From Oceanipulchritudo coccoides (GTDB lineage: Bacteria > Verrucomicrobiota > Verrucomicrobiia > Opitutales > Oceanipulchritudinaceae): 64,000 nucleotides of DNA. The notes under the pieces were generated by a model that worked only from the letters and a program-made list of their open reading frames with translations, did no database searches and had not been told where the DNA came from. The stretch is taken from NCBI RefSeq assembly GCF_010500615.1, contig NZ_JAAGNX010000001.1, positions 1,255,531 through 1,319,530 of the forward strand, in the 5' to 3' direction. The translations under genes were made by a program, and so were the position numbers. The first letter of the stretch is position 1. Every line of letters starts with the position of its first letter. Below are positions 55,979 through 64,000 of the stretch, in pieces.

Positions 55979-56797
55979 TCAGGACTCGTTCTTCTGGAAA
56001 AGGTGCACGTCGCGCTGTGGAAACGGAATGACGACACCAGCCTTGTCGAAGGCCTCCTTGATCTGGCGGGTCAACCTGAGCTTGGTGGACCACCAATCGG
56101 CGCGTGGGATCCATGCCTGAACGATGAGGTCGACTGAGCTTTCGTTGAGTTTGACCACTTCCACCATGGAAGCAGGATCATCGAGTACCTTCTCTTCATC
56201 TGCGAGGACTTGCTTGACGGTTTCAATGGCCTTACCGATGTCGTCCGCGTAGGAGATGCCGAAAGTTTCATTGAAACGGCGCAAATCATTGTGTGTCTGG
56301 CTGAAGTTGATAAGAATATCTCCCCACAACTTGCTGTTGGGGATGAAGGCCTTCGGGCCGTCCGGTTCGTGCGCCCGCGTCGCCATGAGGCCGATTTCAT
56401 CGATCAAATAGACGGATCCACTCACCTTGACGGCCTCCCCGTTTTTAAACGGTTTTAGGATCAGGATCATGACACCGGCAGCAACATTCGAAAGGGTGCC
56501 TTGCAGGGCCAGGCCAATGGCTAGGCCGGCCGCACCGAGGGCGGCGACAATGCTGGTCGTGGCAACCCCAAACTGGTTCAGGGTGGCGGTAATGGTGAAC
56601 AGTATTACCGCCACAAAAGCGATCTGGGCGAAGAGGGCCCCGACGGTGTCGTCAATTCGCCCAGATTTCAAGGCCAGCCGCTTGATCCAGCGCTTGATCC
56701 ATCCGGCAACAAGATAGCCGATAACCAGCGTGATGATCGCTCCAATGACGCGGAGCCCGTACAGTTGGATGACTTGTTCTATGTTGGTTGTGTCCAT
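55979..56797 (-). CDS. mscS: Small-conductance mechanosensitive channel (MscS)
   Basis: This 272-residue protein has three membrane segments and the MscS pore helix with GAAGLAIGLALQGTLSNVAAGVMILILKPF. The cytoplasmic beta and alpha/beta domains follow (GEAVKVSGSVYLIDEIGLMATRA, IPNSKLWGDILINFSQ). It opens on membrane tension and relieves osmotic shock. Length fits E. coli MscS. The gene stands alone. Confidence 0.93.
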   Translation of the reverse strand: MDTTNIEQVIQLYGLRVIGAIITLVIGYLVAGWIKRWIKRLALKSGRIDDTVGALFAQIAFVAVILFTITATLNQFGVATTSIVAALGAAGLAIGLALQGTLSNVAAGVMILILKPFKNGEAVKVSGSVYLIDEIGLMATRAHEPDGPKAFIPNSKLWGDILINFSQTHNDLRRFNETFGISYADDIGKAIETVKQVLADEEKVLDDPASMVEVVKLNESSVDLIVQAWIPRADWWSTKLRLTRQIKEAFDKAGVVIPFPQRDVHLFQKNES

Positions 56798-56897
56798 AAT
56801 AATAAGATACTACCAGAAATCAGGCCAATTTCCCCAATATACAAATTGATTCCACAAGATTCCTTGATGAACCGAGGATTTTTCCGGGCATTACTGA

Positions 56898-57509
56898 TTA
56901 AAGGCCCGCATCAGCGAGCGGTTTGCGGCTGCCGATGGACTCAATCACGCGGAGACGCTCCTGATCGCTTGACCAGTCATGTGGAAGCCGCTGGATGAGG
57001 GACCGTTCAAAACCGACTGCCTCGAGCTTTTTGAGCATGTCCTCGTAGTCGCCATCTGAAATGGTCGGAGTCCGCTGCATGATCCAGGCATATTTACGGT
57101 TCGGGTGGGCGATGATTGTCCGGTTGTAGTCATCGGACAGATAATAAATGATGTATTGTGCCTTGAAGGGCCAGATGAACTGCATCCGCCATTCGGCGTT
57201 CGTTTCGGCATTATAGACCGTGCCAACCGGCGTGTGGGTCTTCAGCTTGGCATCGAATCCACCATCGCGGTACTGGTAAGTGGTCCGGATCTTTCCATCA
57301 GGAGCCAGAAAATAATGCTCCACGGCATTGTGTGCCTTCCCATCGACAAGGATTGGCGTGTAGCCCACGACAAACCACGCCCCCATGAAGCGATCCAGAT
57401 CGACCTGTGACGGAGTGGGGAGGGGAGCCTTGCTGGCGCAGCCGGTTGTAATAGCCATTATGACAGAGGTTAAAATTAAGATCAGTGGTCGAGAACTACT
57501 AATTCGCAT
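56898..57509 (-). CDS. blc: Lipocalin family lipoprotein (Blc-like)
   Basis: This 203-residue protein has a lipoprotein signal (SVIMAITTGC) and lipocalin motif DLDRFMGAWFVVG, with GTVYNAETNAEWRMQFIWPF and RKYAWIMQRTPTIS as later Blc-type strands. Blc proteins sit in the outer membrane and bind lysolipids or fatty acids. It is slightly longer than E. coli Blc (about 177) because of the C-terminal tail. Nearby genes give no further clue. Confidence 0.88.
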   Translation of the reverse strand: MRISSSRPLILILTSVIMAITTGCASKAPLPTPSQVDLDRFMGAWFVVGYTPILVDGKAHNAVEHYFLAPDGKIRTTYQYRDGGFDAKLKTHTPVGTVYNAETNAEWRMQFIWPFKAQYIIYYLSDDYNRTIIAHPNRKYAWIMQRTPTISDGDYEDMLKKLEAVGFERSLIQRLPHDWSSDQERLRVIESIGSRKPLADAGL

Positions 57510-57578
57510 GTGGTAAGGTCGGCTAATTCCGGAATATTTTCAACCCGGCCGATCTATTGGCCTCTTCTCAATCAATAA

Positions 57579-57605
57579 AAAAGCCCCGGCAGGACCGGGG
57601 CTTTT
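57579..57605 (-). terminator. Rho-independent terminator
   Basis: AAAAGCCCCGG and CCGGGGCTTTT form a perfect 11-base stem around a 5-base loop. Read on the minus strand, the hairpin is followed by TTTTTTATT. It lies 37 bases after the stop of the gene at 57642-58493 and ends its transcript. Confidence 0.9.
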
Positions 57606-57641
57606 GAGAGTTTGTTTTGGTGAGAAGCTGACGGATTACAT

Positions 57642-58493
57642 TCAGGGCTTCACAAAATAGACCCAGCCGCCGTTTTCATCCACACCGGCCTCATCGACAA
57701 AGAGGTACTGACCAAGGCCAACGGACCACACCCAGGGAGCTTCCTCAACATAGAGGAGACCAAGCCAGGGGGCTGTCTGTACGTAGCCTTCTTCACCGAT
57801 GGTGTAACCGGCCCAAGTGGGGCTCGCAGAAGCTGCGGTAGGATTAACCGAACCGAAGGTTGGCACCAGGGGATCAATGTCAAAAATTCCAGCATCCAGC
57901 TCAATTCCGCTACCGGAGGAATCGAAAACGCCCAAATGCTCGGTTGGCTCCCCGAAATCAACGGTCACTGTGTTGTACAGCTCGCCGGTCACGGAATCGC
58001 GGAAGACAAGCAGCGGCTCAAATTGCCCATTGAAGAGAATATCGCTGCCACCCAGAAGGACGCCATACAATCCCGGATCATCTCCCACAGCATCGGATAC
58101 CCCGATCGCATCGAGGATTTCCCCCAGCGAGCTGGTGTCCAGAGTGCCACTATCTGTCGGATCGAGGTCAGTCGAGGTGTCGCCGCTGAAACTTGTGGTC
58201 AAAATCAGGGTAAAGGAAGGATTTTCCAAATCCGGAATGGTGACGACCGCCAATCCGTTGGCATCGAAAGTTCCGGTGACATTGTTGACGCGGTCCACTA
58301 GGCCATTGTAACCGTCGTTTTCGACCGACAAAATCCAGAGGTCAAATGCGGCAGAAGGTGTTCCGCCCCCTATTTCTATGGTTTGCTCGGCAGGGTCTTG
58401 GCCGGCGGGATTTGGCTCAAACTCGCTGATATATTGCCCAAAGGAAACTCCGGACAAGGAAAGGATGGTTAGTAATGCGACAATTTTGTTCAT
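57642..58493 (-). CDS. Secreted lamin-tail-like protein with short Trp-rich tail
   Basis: This 283-residue protein has a signal peptide (MNKIVALLTILSLSGVSFG) and a lamin-tail-like beta domain opening with YISEFEPNPAGQDPAEQTIEIGG. The end (about 237-283) has TAPWLGLLYVEEAPWVWSV, GQYLFVDEAG and WVYFVKP, a half-size version of the Trp/Tyr module. It is divergent from the endonuclease gene at 58767 across 273 bases. It ends in a strong terminator, so it is a single-gene unit. Function unknown. Confidence 0.75.
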   Translation of the reverse strand: MNKIVALLTILSLSGVSFGQYISEFEPNPAGQDPAEQTIEIGGGTPSAAFDLWILSVENDGYNGLVDRVNNVTGTFDANGLAVVTIPDLENPSFTLILTTSFSGDTSTDLDPTDSGTLDTSSLGEILDAIGVSDAVGDDPGLYGVLLGGSDILFNGQFEPLLVFRDSVTGELYNTVTVDFGEPTEHLGVFDSSGSGIELDAGIFDIDPLVPTFGSVNPTAASASPTWAGYTIGEEGYVQTAPWLGLLYVEEAPWVWSVGLGQYLFVDEAGVDENGGWVYFVKP

Positions 58494-58766
58494 ATCTTTT
58501 TGTGTAATGTGTTGTAGGGAAGATGAGAGGTTTTGACTATCAATATCCCAAAACGAGAATCAACCCCATAATGAAATTTGCGCAGGAAAACACTGATTGG
58601 GATTGGGCTTCTTAGGAAATTTCTGCGGTCAAATCGAAAGTAACGGGACAAGGATTAGGCTGCCTTGAAAGGCGTTCGGAAAAATACCGCAGACGGAACA
58701 TTTCCCGCTTTGACAAGACAAGAGAACTGTTCAATTTCATGAACTCCATCAGCTTTCGGCTTAATT

Positions 58767-60389
58767 ATGACATTTCGGCTTTCCTTTTTTCGGTCTTTCC
58801 TCCTCAGCGTCCCGTTTTTAGTAGTGTGCCCCAAGGGTAGCGCACAGGATTACGGCCCTCCGGAAGGTTTTTACAATAACGCAGAAGGTCAGGTGGGGAC
58901 AGCCCTGCGCAATGAGCTTCAAAACCTCATCGATAATAATCAGGACCTTGGTTACGACGCTGCCAGAACAGCCCTCCGTACGCTCGATGCCGATCCGGAG
59001 GTGGAAGGCAATATTCTCCTGATGTATTCCGGTGACTCTATTCCCAGTTTTCTCTTTAATACCACAGGAGGCTGGAATCGCGAACATCTCTGGCCTCAAT
59101 CATTCGGGGCGGATGCCGCCACCAAACCGGGAGCAGACCTTCACCATCTTTACCCGGCCGACCCCGGCGTGAATTCCGCCCGGAGCAATTTGATATTTGA
59201 TTACACAAATCCGGGGGATTTCAACACAAACCCAAAAGCGCCCGGATCAAGCTACGACAGCAACTCCTGGGAACCGCGCGACGAGGACAAGGGGCGCGTC
59301 GCACGCGCAATGCTCTACATGGATTTGCGCTATGATGGTTCAGACTCATCTGATTTTGTCCTCAAGGAAACAGCGAATCAATCGACAACCGCCTTCGCCA
59401 AACTTTCCGTCCTTCTGGAATGGCACCGCCTCTTTCCGGCTGACGAGCGCGAACGCCGACGGAATCATCTCATCTACACCGGTTTTTCTTTCGGGGCGTT
59501 CAATTTCAATCAGGGCAACCGCAACCCCTTCGTGGATATTCCCGACCTTGCGGAAGTCATATTTACCGGTGATGACTACATCGGCTGGGGTACATGGCGA
59601 TGGACTCACTTTTCTATTGATCAGCTGGTCAACGGGTTACAAATCAACGACCTCGACGATCCGGACGAAGATTACCGCCTGAACCTGATCGAATACGGGG
59701 TCAATACCGACCCCACCTCGCCGGAGACCTCAGAAATTCTTAATGTTTCCAGCTTCGGTTCATTCGGATCACAGATTCGCTACACACGCCAAAAATTGCG
59801 TCAGCTGGCCGGTGTTGATTATGCCGTGGAGGCCTCGAGCACCCCATTGCGTGAAGAAACCTGGTCGGTTCTGACGGAAGACGACTGGACCAATTTCTTC
59901 GCCACCGACCAAGGGGACACGGAATTGGTGACGATTGCTCTCCCGCCCGCTGCTGAGCCAACTTGGTACCGCCTTCGGGTCACCCGCGAAACTGGGCCAG
60001 ATTCCAGTATTTCCGCCGCATACAATCCTGTGCTTGCCAACAATCCGGCAACCGCTGATTCAATCTTCGTCTATCAAAACAAGTTGAATGGCTCGGACTT
60101 CAAGCAATCGCCCTGGTTTGGTTCAGTTGCCGACGACCACTATCCGTGGGTTTATCATCTTGAGCATAACTGGCTCTACCTCTCAGCTACGCGCGATGAT
60201 GCGGTCTGGTTTTTCGACACAAACCTGGGTTGGTCTTTTACCTCCTCGGATGTCTATCCGTATCTTTATAGTTTTGACCTCGGCGGATGGATTTATTTCC
60301 TGAAAAGCACCTACTTCCCTAACCGTTGGATTTACGTCTACGGCCAAGGATGGATTCAGGAGCAAACCTTGCTCGCTCAGAGCACTTAA
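58767..60389 (+). CDS. Secreted endonuclease I with Trp/Tyr-rich C-terminal module
   Basis: This 540-residue protein has a signal peptide (to about GSAQ) and an endonuclease I domain close to the N-terminus (about 30-280), with WNREHLWPQSFG (about residues 103-114), DLHHLYPADPGVNSARSN and NRNPFVDIPDL. The last 95 residues (about 446-540) carry QSPWFGSVADDHYPWVYH, WLYLSA and SDVYPYLYSFDLGGWIYF, the tail shared with 13147, 29742 and 60415. It should degrade extracellular DNA. The next gene starts 25 bases later with the same tail. Confidence 0.88.
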   Translation: MTFRLSFFRSFLLSVPFLVVCPKGSAQDYGPPEGFYNNAEGQVGTALRNELQNLIDNNQDLGYDAARTALRTLDADPEVEGNILLMYSGDSIPSFLFNTTGGWNREHLWPQSFGADAATKPGADLHHLYPADPGVNSARSNLIFDYTNPGDFNTNPKAPGSSYDSNSWEPRDEDKGRVARAMLYMDLRYDGSDSSDFVLKETANQSTTAFAKLSVLLEWHRLFPADERERRRNHLIYTGFSFGAFNFNQGNRNPFVDIPDLAEVIFTGDDYIGWGTWRWTHFSIDQLVNGLQINDLDDPDEDYRLNLIEYGVNTDPTSPETSEILNVSSFGSFGSQIRYTRQKLRQLAGVDYAVEASSTPLREETWSVLTEDDWTNFFATDQGDTELVTIALPPAAEPTWYRLRVTRETGPDSSISAAYNPVLANNPATADSIFVYQNKLNGSDFKQSPWFGSVADDHYPWVYHLEHNWLYLSATRDDAVWFFDTNLGWSFTSSDVYPYLYSFDLGGWIYFLKSTYFPNRWIYVYGQGWIQEQTLLAQST

Positions 60390-60414
60390 TAATTAAACCC
60401 TAACTAACTAAAAT

Positions 60415-62190
60415 ATGATAAGCAGAAAATCTATAATCACATTGGGAGCTCTCGCTTTTAGCGCGTACTCCGTACAGGGCCTTGTGCTCAACGAAATCCG
60501 CACAGACCAACCCGATAATCCGGATGATGAGGAGTTTGTTGAAATCAAGGGCACTCCCGGGGAAAGCCTGGATGATGTTTGGTTCATTTATATCGGTGAC
60601 CACTCCGGTGATGGTGCCTTCAAGGGTTCCGGCGTGGTGGAACGCGCTCTGGACCTCACGGGCTATGTCATCCCGGCTGATGGTATCTTCCTCATGATCG
60701 GTCCCGCATTCGACGGTACGACGATGGGAATTGATGCCTCCCAGGTTGATTATGTTTCCGACGTTTTCGGCAATGCCTTGGAAAACTCGGATAATGTCAC
60801 GGCTATGCTCGTTCGTGGTTGGACAGAAGGTGAAATCCTTGTTTTCGATGATCAGCTCGGCAATGCCGCAATCGATATCGATGACGATGATGACGGCACC
60901 CCCAACGCGGTCCTTCCGTGGACGGAAGTCATCGATGCCGTTAGCCTTGTCGAAACGGTTAATGGTGGTGAATTTTACTATGGTGAAGCGTTTGGAGGTA
61001 CAAATCTCGGGCCTGACAATGGCGGTTTTGTTCCTTCGCATGCATTTCTCACAAGTGACACGGAAGAATGGACCATCGGTGCATACGTTCTTTTCGAAGA
61101 AGACTCCAATGGGAATGTAATTGGCTTGAATCCTGATGCCTCGGATACGCCAGGTACGGAGAACCCCATTGCTCCCCCTGCCTCCTTCCCTCCAAGCATT
61201 GAAGGGATTTCCGCGACCTTTGCTTCTGTTGGCGACGAAGTCACAGTCACAGGTCAAAACCTCGCCACAGCAACAGCTGTGACAATCGGGGGCGTCAATG
61301 CCAGTTTCGTCGTTAATGGCGATGCGCTCGTCGTTACGGTTCCTGAAGGGGCTGTCACGGGCGAGGTAACGGTAACCAACCCGGATGATACCGATGATTC
61401 GGTCGGCTTTGTGGTTGTTCTGGATACAGATTCCCTCGTCTTTTCGGAAGACTTCGTCAACGGCCTTGGTGATTTCCAGACCTTCAGCATTGCCTCCAAT
61501 GAGAATTGGGAAGCTTCTTCCTTTGCAGATTCCAGCTCGATTGAAATCAGCGGTTTCGGTGCAGACGAAGCCTCTGATGATTGGCTCGTTACACCGGTTA
61601 TTGATCTTACCAATGTCGGCAATGCCTACATGGTTATGGGCCATGAGCGTGCCTTTGGTGGACCTCCTCTTCAGATTAAGGTATCCACGGACTGGGATGG
61701 CACAGGCACTCCTGCCGGTGGAACATGGACAGACATAAGCGTAACGCTTGCTGGAGACAGCACCTTCGAGTTAATCGATTCCGGTATTGTCGATCTTTCC
61801 GCCTATGATGGAGAAACCATTTATATCGCAATACGGTATACCTCAACCGGTACTGGCCCCGGTGATGGCGCTATCGACCGCATCCATTATCTTGCCGTTG
61901 GTGGCGATACTGGCGGATGGGCGGTTACAGCTGAATTAGGTCTCGTATATGAATATGCCAACGGTTGGAACTACTCCCTTGATCTGGGATTTGTTCTGCC
62001 GAGCAACTACCCATGGATTTACCAAGCCAATTTTGGGTTCATGTATGTCATTGTCCGCTTACCCGGCGAGGCCATGTGGCTCTACAGCCCGACTCTCGGC
62101 TTTGTCTACGTGGACGAGGGTGATAGAGGTCGATTCTACTTGTTCGATAACGGATGGACTTTCGACAACTTCATCAATCCTCAAGGTTAA
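60415..62190 (+). CDS. Secreted multidomain protein: lamin-tail, IPT/TIG, choice-of-anchor-J and Trp-rich tail
   Basis: This 591-residue protein has a signal peptide (to about VQG). Then come a lamin-tail-like domain (about 25-250, LVLNEIRTDQPDNPDDEEFVEIK), an IPT/TIG Ig domain (about 262-340, ISATFASVGDEVTVTGQNLA), a choice-of-anchor-J-like jelly roll (about 343-495, EDFVNGLGDFQTFSI and IYIAIRYTSTGTGPGDGAI) and the tail (about 500-591, YPWIYQANFGFMYVIV). No catalytic motif is seen. It probably binds or displays something at the surface. It is likely co-transcribed with the endonuclease and ends in a terminator. Confidence 0.8.
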   Translation: MISRKSIITLGALAFSAYSVQGLVLNEIRTDQPDNPDDEEFVEIKGTPGESLDDVWFIYIGDHSGDGAFKGSGVVERALDLTGYVIPADGIFLMIGPAFDGTTMGIDASQVDYVSDVFGNALENSDNVTAMLVRGWTEGEILVFDDQLGNAAIDIDDDDDGTPNAVLPWTEVIDAVSLVETVNGGEFYYGEAFGGTNLGPDNGGFVPSHAFLTSDTEEWTIGAYVLFEEDSNGNVIGLNPDASDTPGTENPIAPPASFPPSIEGISATFASVGDEVTVTGQNLATATAVTIGGVNASFVVNGDALVVTVPEGAVTGEVTVTNPDDTDDSVGFVVVLDTDSLVFSEDFVNGLGDFQTFSIASNENWEASSFADSSSIEISGFGADEASDDWLVTPVIDLTNVGNAYMVMGHERAFGGPPLQIKVSTDWDGTGTPAGGTWTDISVTLAGDSTFELIDSGIVDLSAYDGETIYIAIRYTSTGTGPGDGAIDRIHYLAVGGDTGGWAVTAELGLVYEYANGWNYSLDLGFVLPSNYPWIYQANFGFMYVIVRLPGEAMWLYSPTLGFVYVDEGDRGRFYLFDNGWTFDNFINPQG

Positions 62191-62206
62191 TTCTTAGATA
62201 ATTCTT

Positions 62207-62246
62207 TTCAAGGCGACCTCCAGATGGGGGTCGCCTTGAAACTTTT
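62207..62246 (+). terminator. Rho-independent terminator
   Basis: TTCAAGGCGACC and GGTCGCCTTGAA form a perfect 12-base stem with a 10-base loop, followed by ACTTTT. It closes the 58767-62190 transcript 17 bases after the stop. Confidence 0.85.
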
Positions 62247-62270
62247 AAATCCTTTAAACTGCGTGAACAG

Positions 62271-64000
62271 ATGAAAATTCAGGAAGCTTTTCTCAAGGTC
62301 TTTGTGCTCCTTGTTGTCTTTGCCACCCCGTTGTTTAGTCAGAGCGTGACTTCCTCCGGCATTGGCGGCGTTGTCAGATCCTCATCGGGTGATCTGGCGA
62401 ATAATGTATCTGTTCAGGCACTACACGTGCCCTCGGGTAGTCGCTTTACGACGACCACCAACTCCGAAGGTCGTTACAATATCGGTGGTATGCGTGTAGG
62501 GGGTCCTTACCGGATCACCTTCACCGCCCCCAATGGGGATCAATCCGTCGTGGATAACATCTCCCTGAGCCTTCAGCAGCAGAGAATCCTCAATACGCGT
62601 GTCCGCCCCTCTGGCGATATATTCGAGCTTGATGCCTTTGAAGTGACCGCCAATGAATTTTCCTCGACCTTTAACGAGAACAAGCAGGGATCGAGCACGA
62701 TTATCAACGCTGAAAGCATTAGCCGGATTCCTACGGTCAGTCGCAGCATCAATGACATCGTTCGCCTGGATCCAAGAATGGCGTCCTACGACGAAGATAG
62801 CGGGACGCTTTCCGCAGGCGGTAAAAACACCCGTTATAACTCCCTGCTCATTGATGGGGTGCCCACGAATGATTCCTTCGGCCTGTCAGACAGCGGCCTT
62901 CCTGCTTTGAAGCAGCCGTTTTCCCTCGAGGGAATTGCTGAAGTGAGCGTCCAACTGTCTCCTTACTCAGTCGAAAACGCGGGCTTTACCGGTGCGGCGA
63001 TCTCGGCTGTGACCAAAAGCGGCACGAATACATTCAAAGGCTCGGTTTTTGGATTCTACCGGAATGAATCGATGGTCGGTGAGCTGGAGGATCTTTACTG
63101 GGTCAATCGCAACAAGACGCTTCCTGAAGGAACAGAGGAAGAGACGATCGTCCCGATTGACAATTTCGAAGAATATACAGCAGGTTTCACGGTTGGTGGT
63201 CCCATCATCAAGGATAAGCTATTCTTCTTCGCACTTTATGAAACGGTTGAGGAAACCGTTACACAGGATCCGGGGACATGGTTTCCAACTCAGGAGCAAT
63301 TAGACCGTATTTCGTTCATGATTGATGAAGTGTATCAATTTGACCCCGGCGTCCTCACGGAACCTGATTCACTCACGCGGGTGGATGATAAATACCTTCT
63401 CAAGCTCGACTGGAATATTTCTGACAAGCATCGTCTGACCACCCGTTACCAACTGACAGAAGGCGAAGATCCAAATTATCCAGACAGTGGCTTTAACAGC
63501 GTGGCCTTCACGAGCCATAATTATATCCAGAATTTCGAACTGAAGGATTACGCCGTTGAATTATTCTCAAATTGGTCTTCCACCTTCCAAACGGAAATTC
63601 TGGCCTCCTTCAAGGAGTACAATCAGTTTCGCGCGCTTGTCACAGATCCGCTTCCCGAAATACAAATCTCCTCGGTCGATGGCATCGATGGGGATCCGGG
63701 TTCAGTTTGGATCGGAGCCGAAGGTAACAGCCAGGCAAATAACCTGAATGTTGAGACAACCACCGTTCGTTCGAAGATCTCATGGCTCATCGGCGATCAC
63801 TCAATCAAGGCCGGCATCCAGTATGAGAATTTTGCCAATGTTAATGAATTCATCCCGAATCGCTTTGGCCGCTGGTTTTTCCGCAATGGTGTTCAGTCTT
63901 TTGAGAACGCAGACAATCCGGGCAACGTGGAAAACTACAGCCTGACGCTTCCCGCTCCGGGACAGAGCGGTATTGCTGAATGGGAAATGTCGATCGTGTC
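62271..64000 (+). CDS. Oar-like TonB-dependent receptor, N-terminal part
   Basis: The frame is open from ATG 62271 past the window end (576 visible residues). A signal peptide (MKIQEAFLKVFVLLVVFATP, cleavage near LFSQS) is followed by a carboxypeptidase-regulatory-like domain (GIGGVVRSSSGDLANNVSVQ, about 28-110). The plug domain has GSSTIINAESISRIPTVSRS and the LIDGVPTNDSFG loop, and barrel strands follow. This layout is that of Oar-like receptors, used for large substrates such as proteins, peptides or glycans. It has its own transcript start, as a terminator precedes it. Confidence 0.9.
   Translation, partial: MKIQEAFLKVFVLLVVFATPLFSQSVTSSGIGGVVRSSSGDLANNVSVQALHVPSGSRFTTTTNSEGRYNIGGMRVGGPYRITFTAPNGDQSVVDNISLSLQQQRILNTRVRPSGDIFELDAFEVTANEFSSTFNENKQGSSTIINAESISRIPTVSRSINDIVRLDPRMASYDEDSGTLSAGGKNTRYNSLLIDGVPTNDSFGLSDSGLPALKQPFSLEGIAEVSVQLSPYSVENAGFTGAAISAVTKSGTNTFKGSVFGFYRNESMVGELEDLYWVNRNKTLPEGTEEETIVPIDNFEEYTAGFTVGGPIIKDKLFFFALYETVEETVTQDPGTWFPTQEQLDRISFMIDEVYQFDPGVLTEPDSLTRVDDKYLLKLDWNISDKHRLTTRYQLTEGEDPNYPDSGFNSVAFTSHNYIQNFELKDYAVELFSNWSSTFQTEILASFKEYNQFRALVTDPLPEIQISSVDGIDGDPGSVWIGAEGNSQANNLNVETTTVRSKISWLIGDHSIKAGIQYENFANVNEFIPNRFGRWFFRNGVQSFENADNPGNVENYSLTLPAPGQSGIAEWEMSIV

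Noticed and set aside
60400-61644. Open frame of 414 codons on the minus strand
   Set aside because: It is antisense to the multidomain secreted protein at 60415, which has a signal peptide and recognised domains. The antisense translation shows no family motif.

Overview
The window looks like chromosomal DNA of a free-living, probably marine or aquatic Verrucomicrobiota, most likely Opitutales/Puniceicoccales-like. Support comes from PEP-CTERM proteins beside TIGR02597-like proteins, a PPi-type phosphofructokinase, an Oar-like TonB receptor, lipid A synthesis (LpxB), a bacterial SLC12-like transporter, and many secreted proteins with lamin-tail-like and Ig-like domains. This is inferred from gene content; no rRNA is present. 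One tRNA, several palindromic intergenic repeat families and a 17-bp tandem array were seen. No CRISPR array, IS element or prophage was recognised.

Layout. 1-9.7 kb is housekeeping: the trpF end, an ABC exporter pair, lexA with its operator, tcdA, an NtrC-type regulator, a Ca/Na antiporter, gpmI and PPi-PFK. 9.8-14.0 kb is a surface-protein island: two TIGR02597-like/PEP-CTERM pairs, then a paralogue that has a Trp/Tyr-rich tail in place of PEP-CTERM. 14-18.5 kb holds a second ABC exporter and gamma-glutamyltransferase on the minus strand. 18.6-22 kb is tig-clpP-clpX. 22-24.2 kb is an astA/M20-hydrolase pair on the minus strand. 24.5-26.7 kb holds a Gfo/Idh oxidoreductase and lpxB. 26.8-36.2 kb holds a secreted endonuclease I, an AsmA-like protein, a very large beta-propeller protein and an M16 protease. 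36.3-39.8 kb holds a six-hairpin glycosidase-like protein and a GT4 glycosyltransferase.

39.8-44.8 kb is a minus-strand sulfide-response cluster: ArsR regulator, sulfide:quinone oxidoreductase, TusE-like protein, DsrE2-like protein, FadL-type porin, thioredoxin-like lipoprotein and peroxiredoxin. 44.9-48.6 kb is a carboxyltransferase / biotin-carboxylase-like / biotin-carrier operon. Its central protein keeps the ATP-site residues of biotin carboxylase but has lost the bicarbonate and biotin residues, which makes it the strongest candidate here for a new biochemical system. 48.6-49 kb is a repeat mosaic. 49-55.7 kb holds the SLC12-like transporter, a GH clan-A-like lipoprotein, a beta-helix protein, tRNA-Ile2 and a sugar:cation symporter, possibly a small glycan locus. 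56-57.5 kb holds MscS and a lipocalin. 57.6-64 kb holds three secreted proteins that share the Trp/Tyr-rich tail, one of them a second endonuclease I, followed by the start of an Oar-like TonB receptor.

Two themes stand out. One is a recurrent C-terminal module of about 45-95 residues rich in W, Y and G on five otherwise unrelated secreted proteins, which may be an alternative to PEP-CTERM for display or anchoring. The other is the atypical biotin-dependent operon beside the sulfide cluster.
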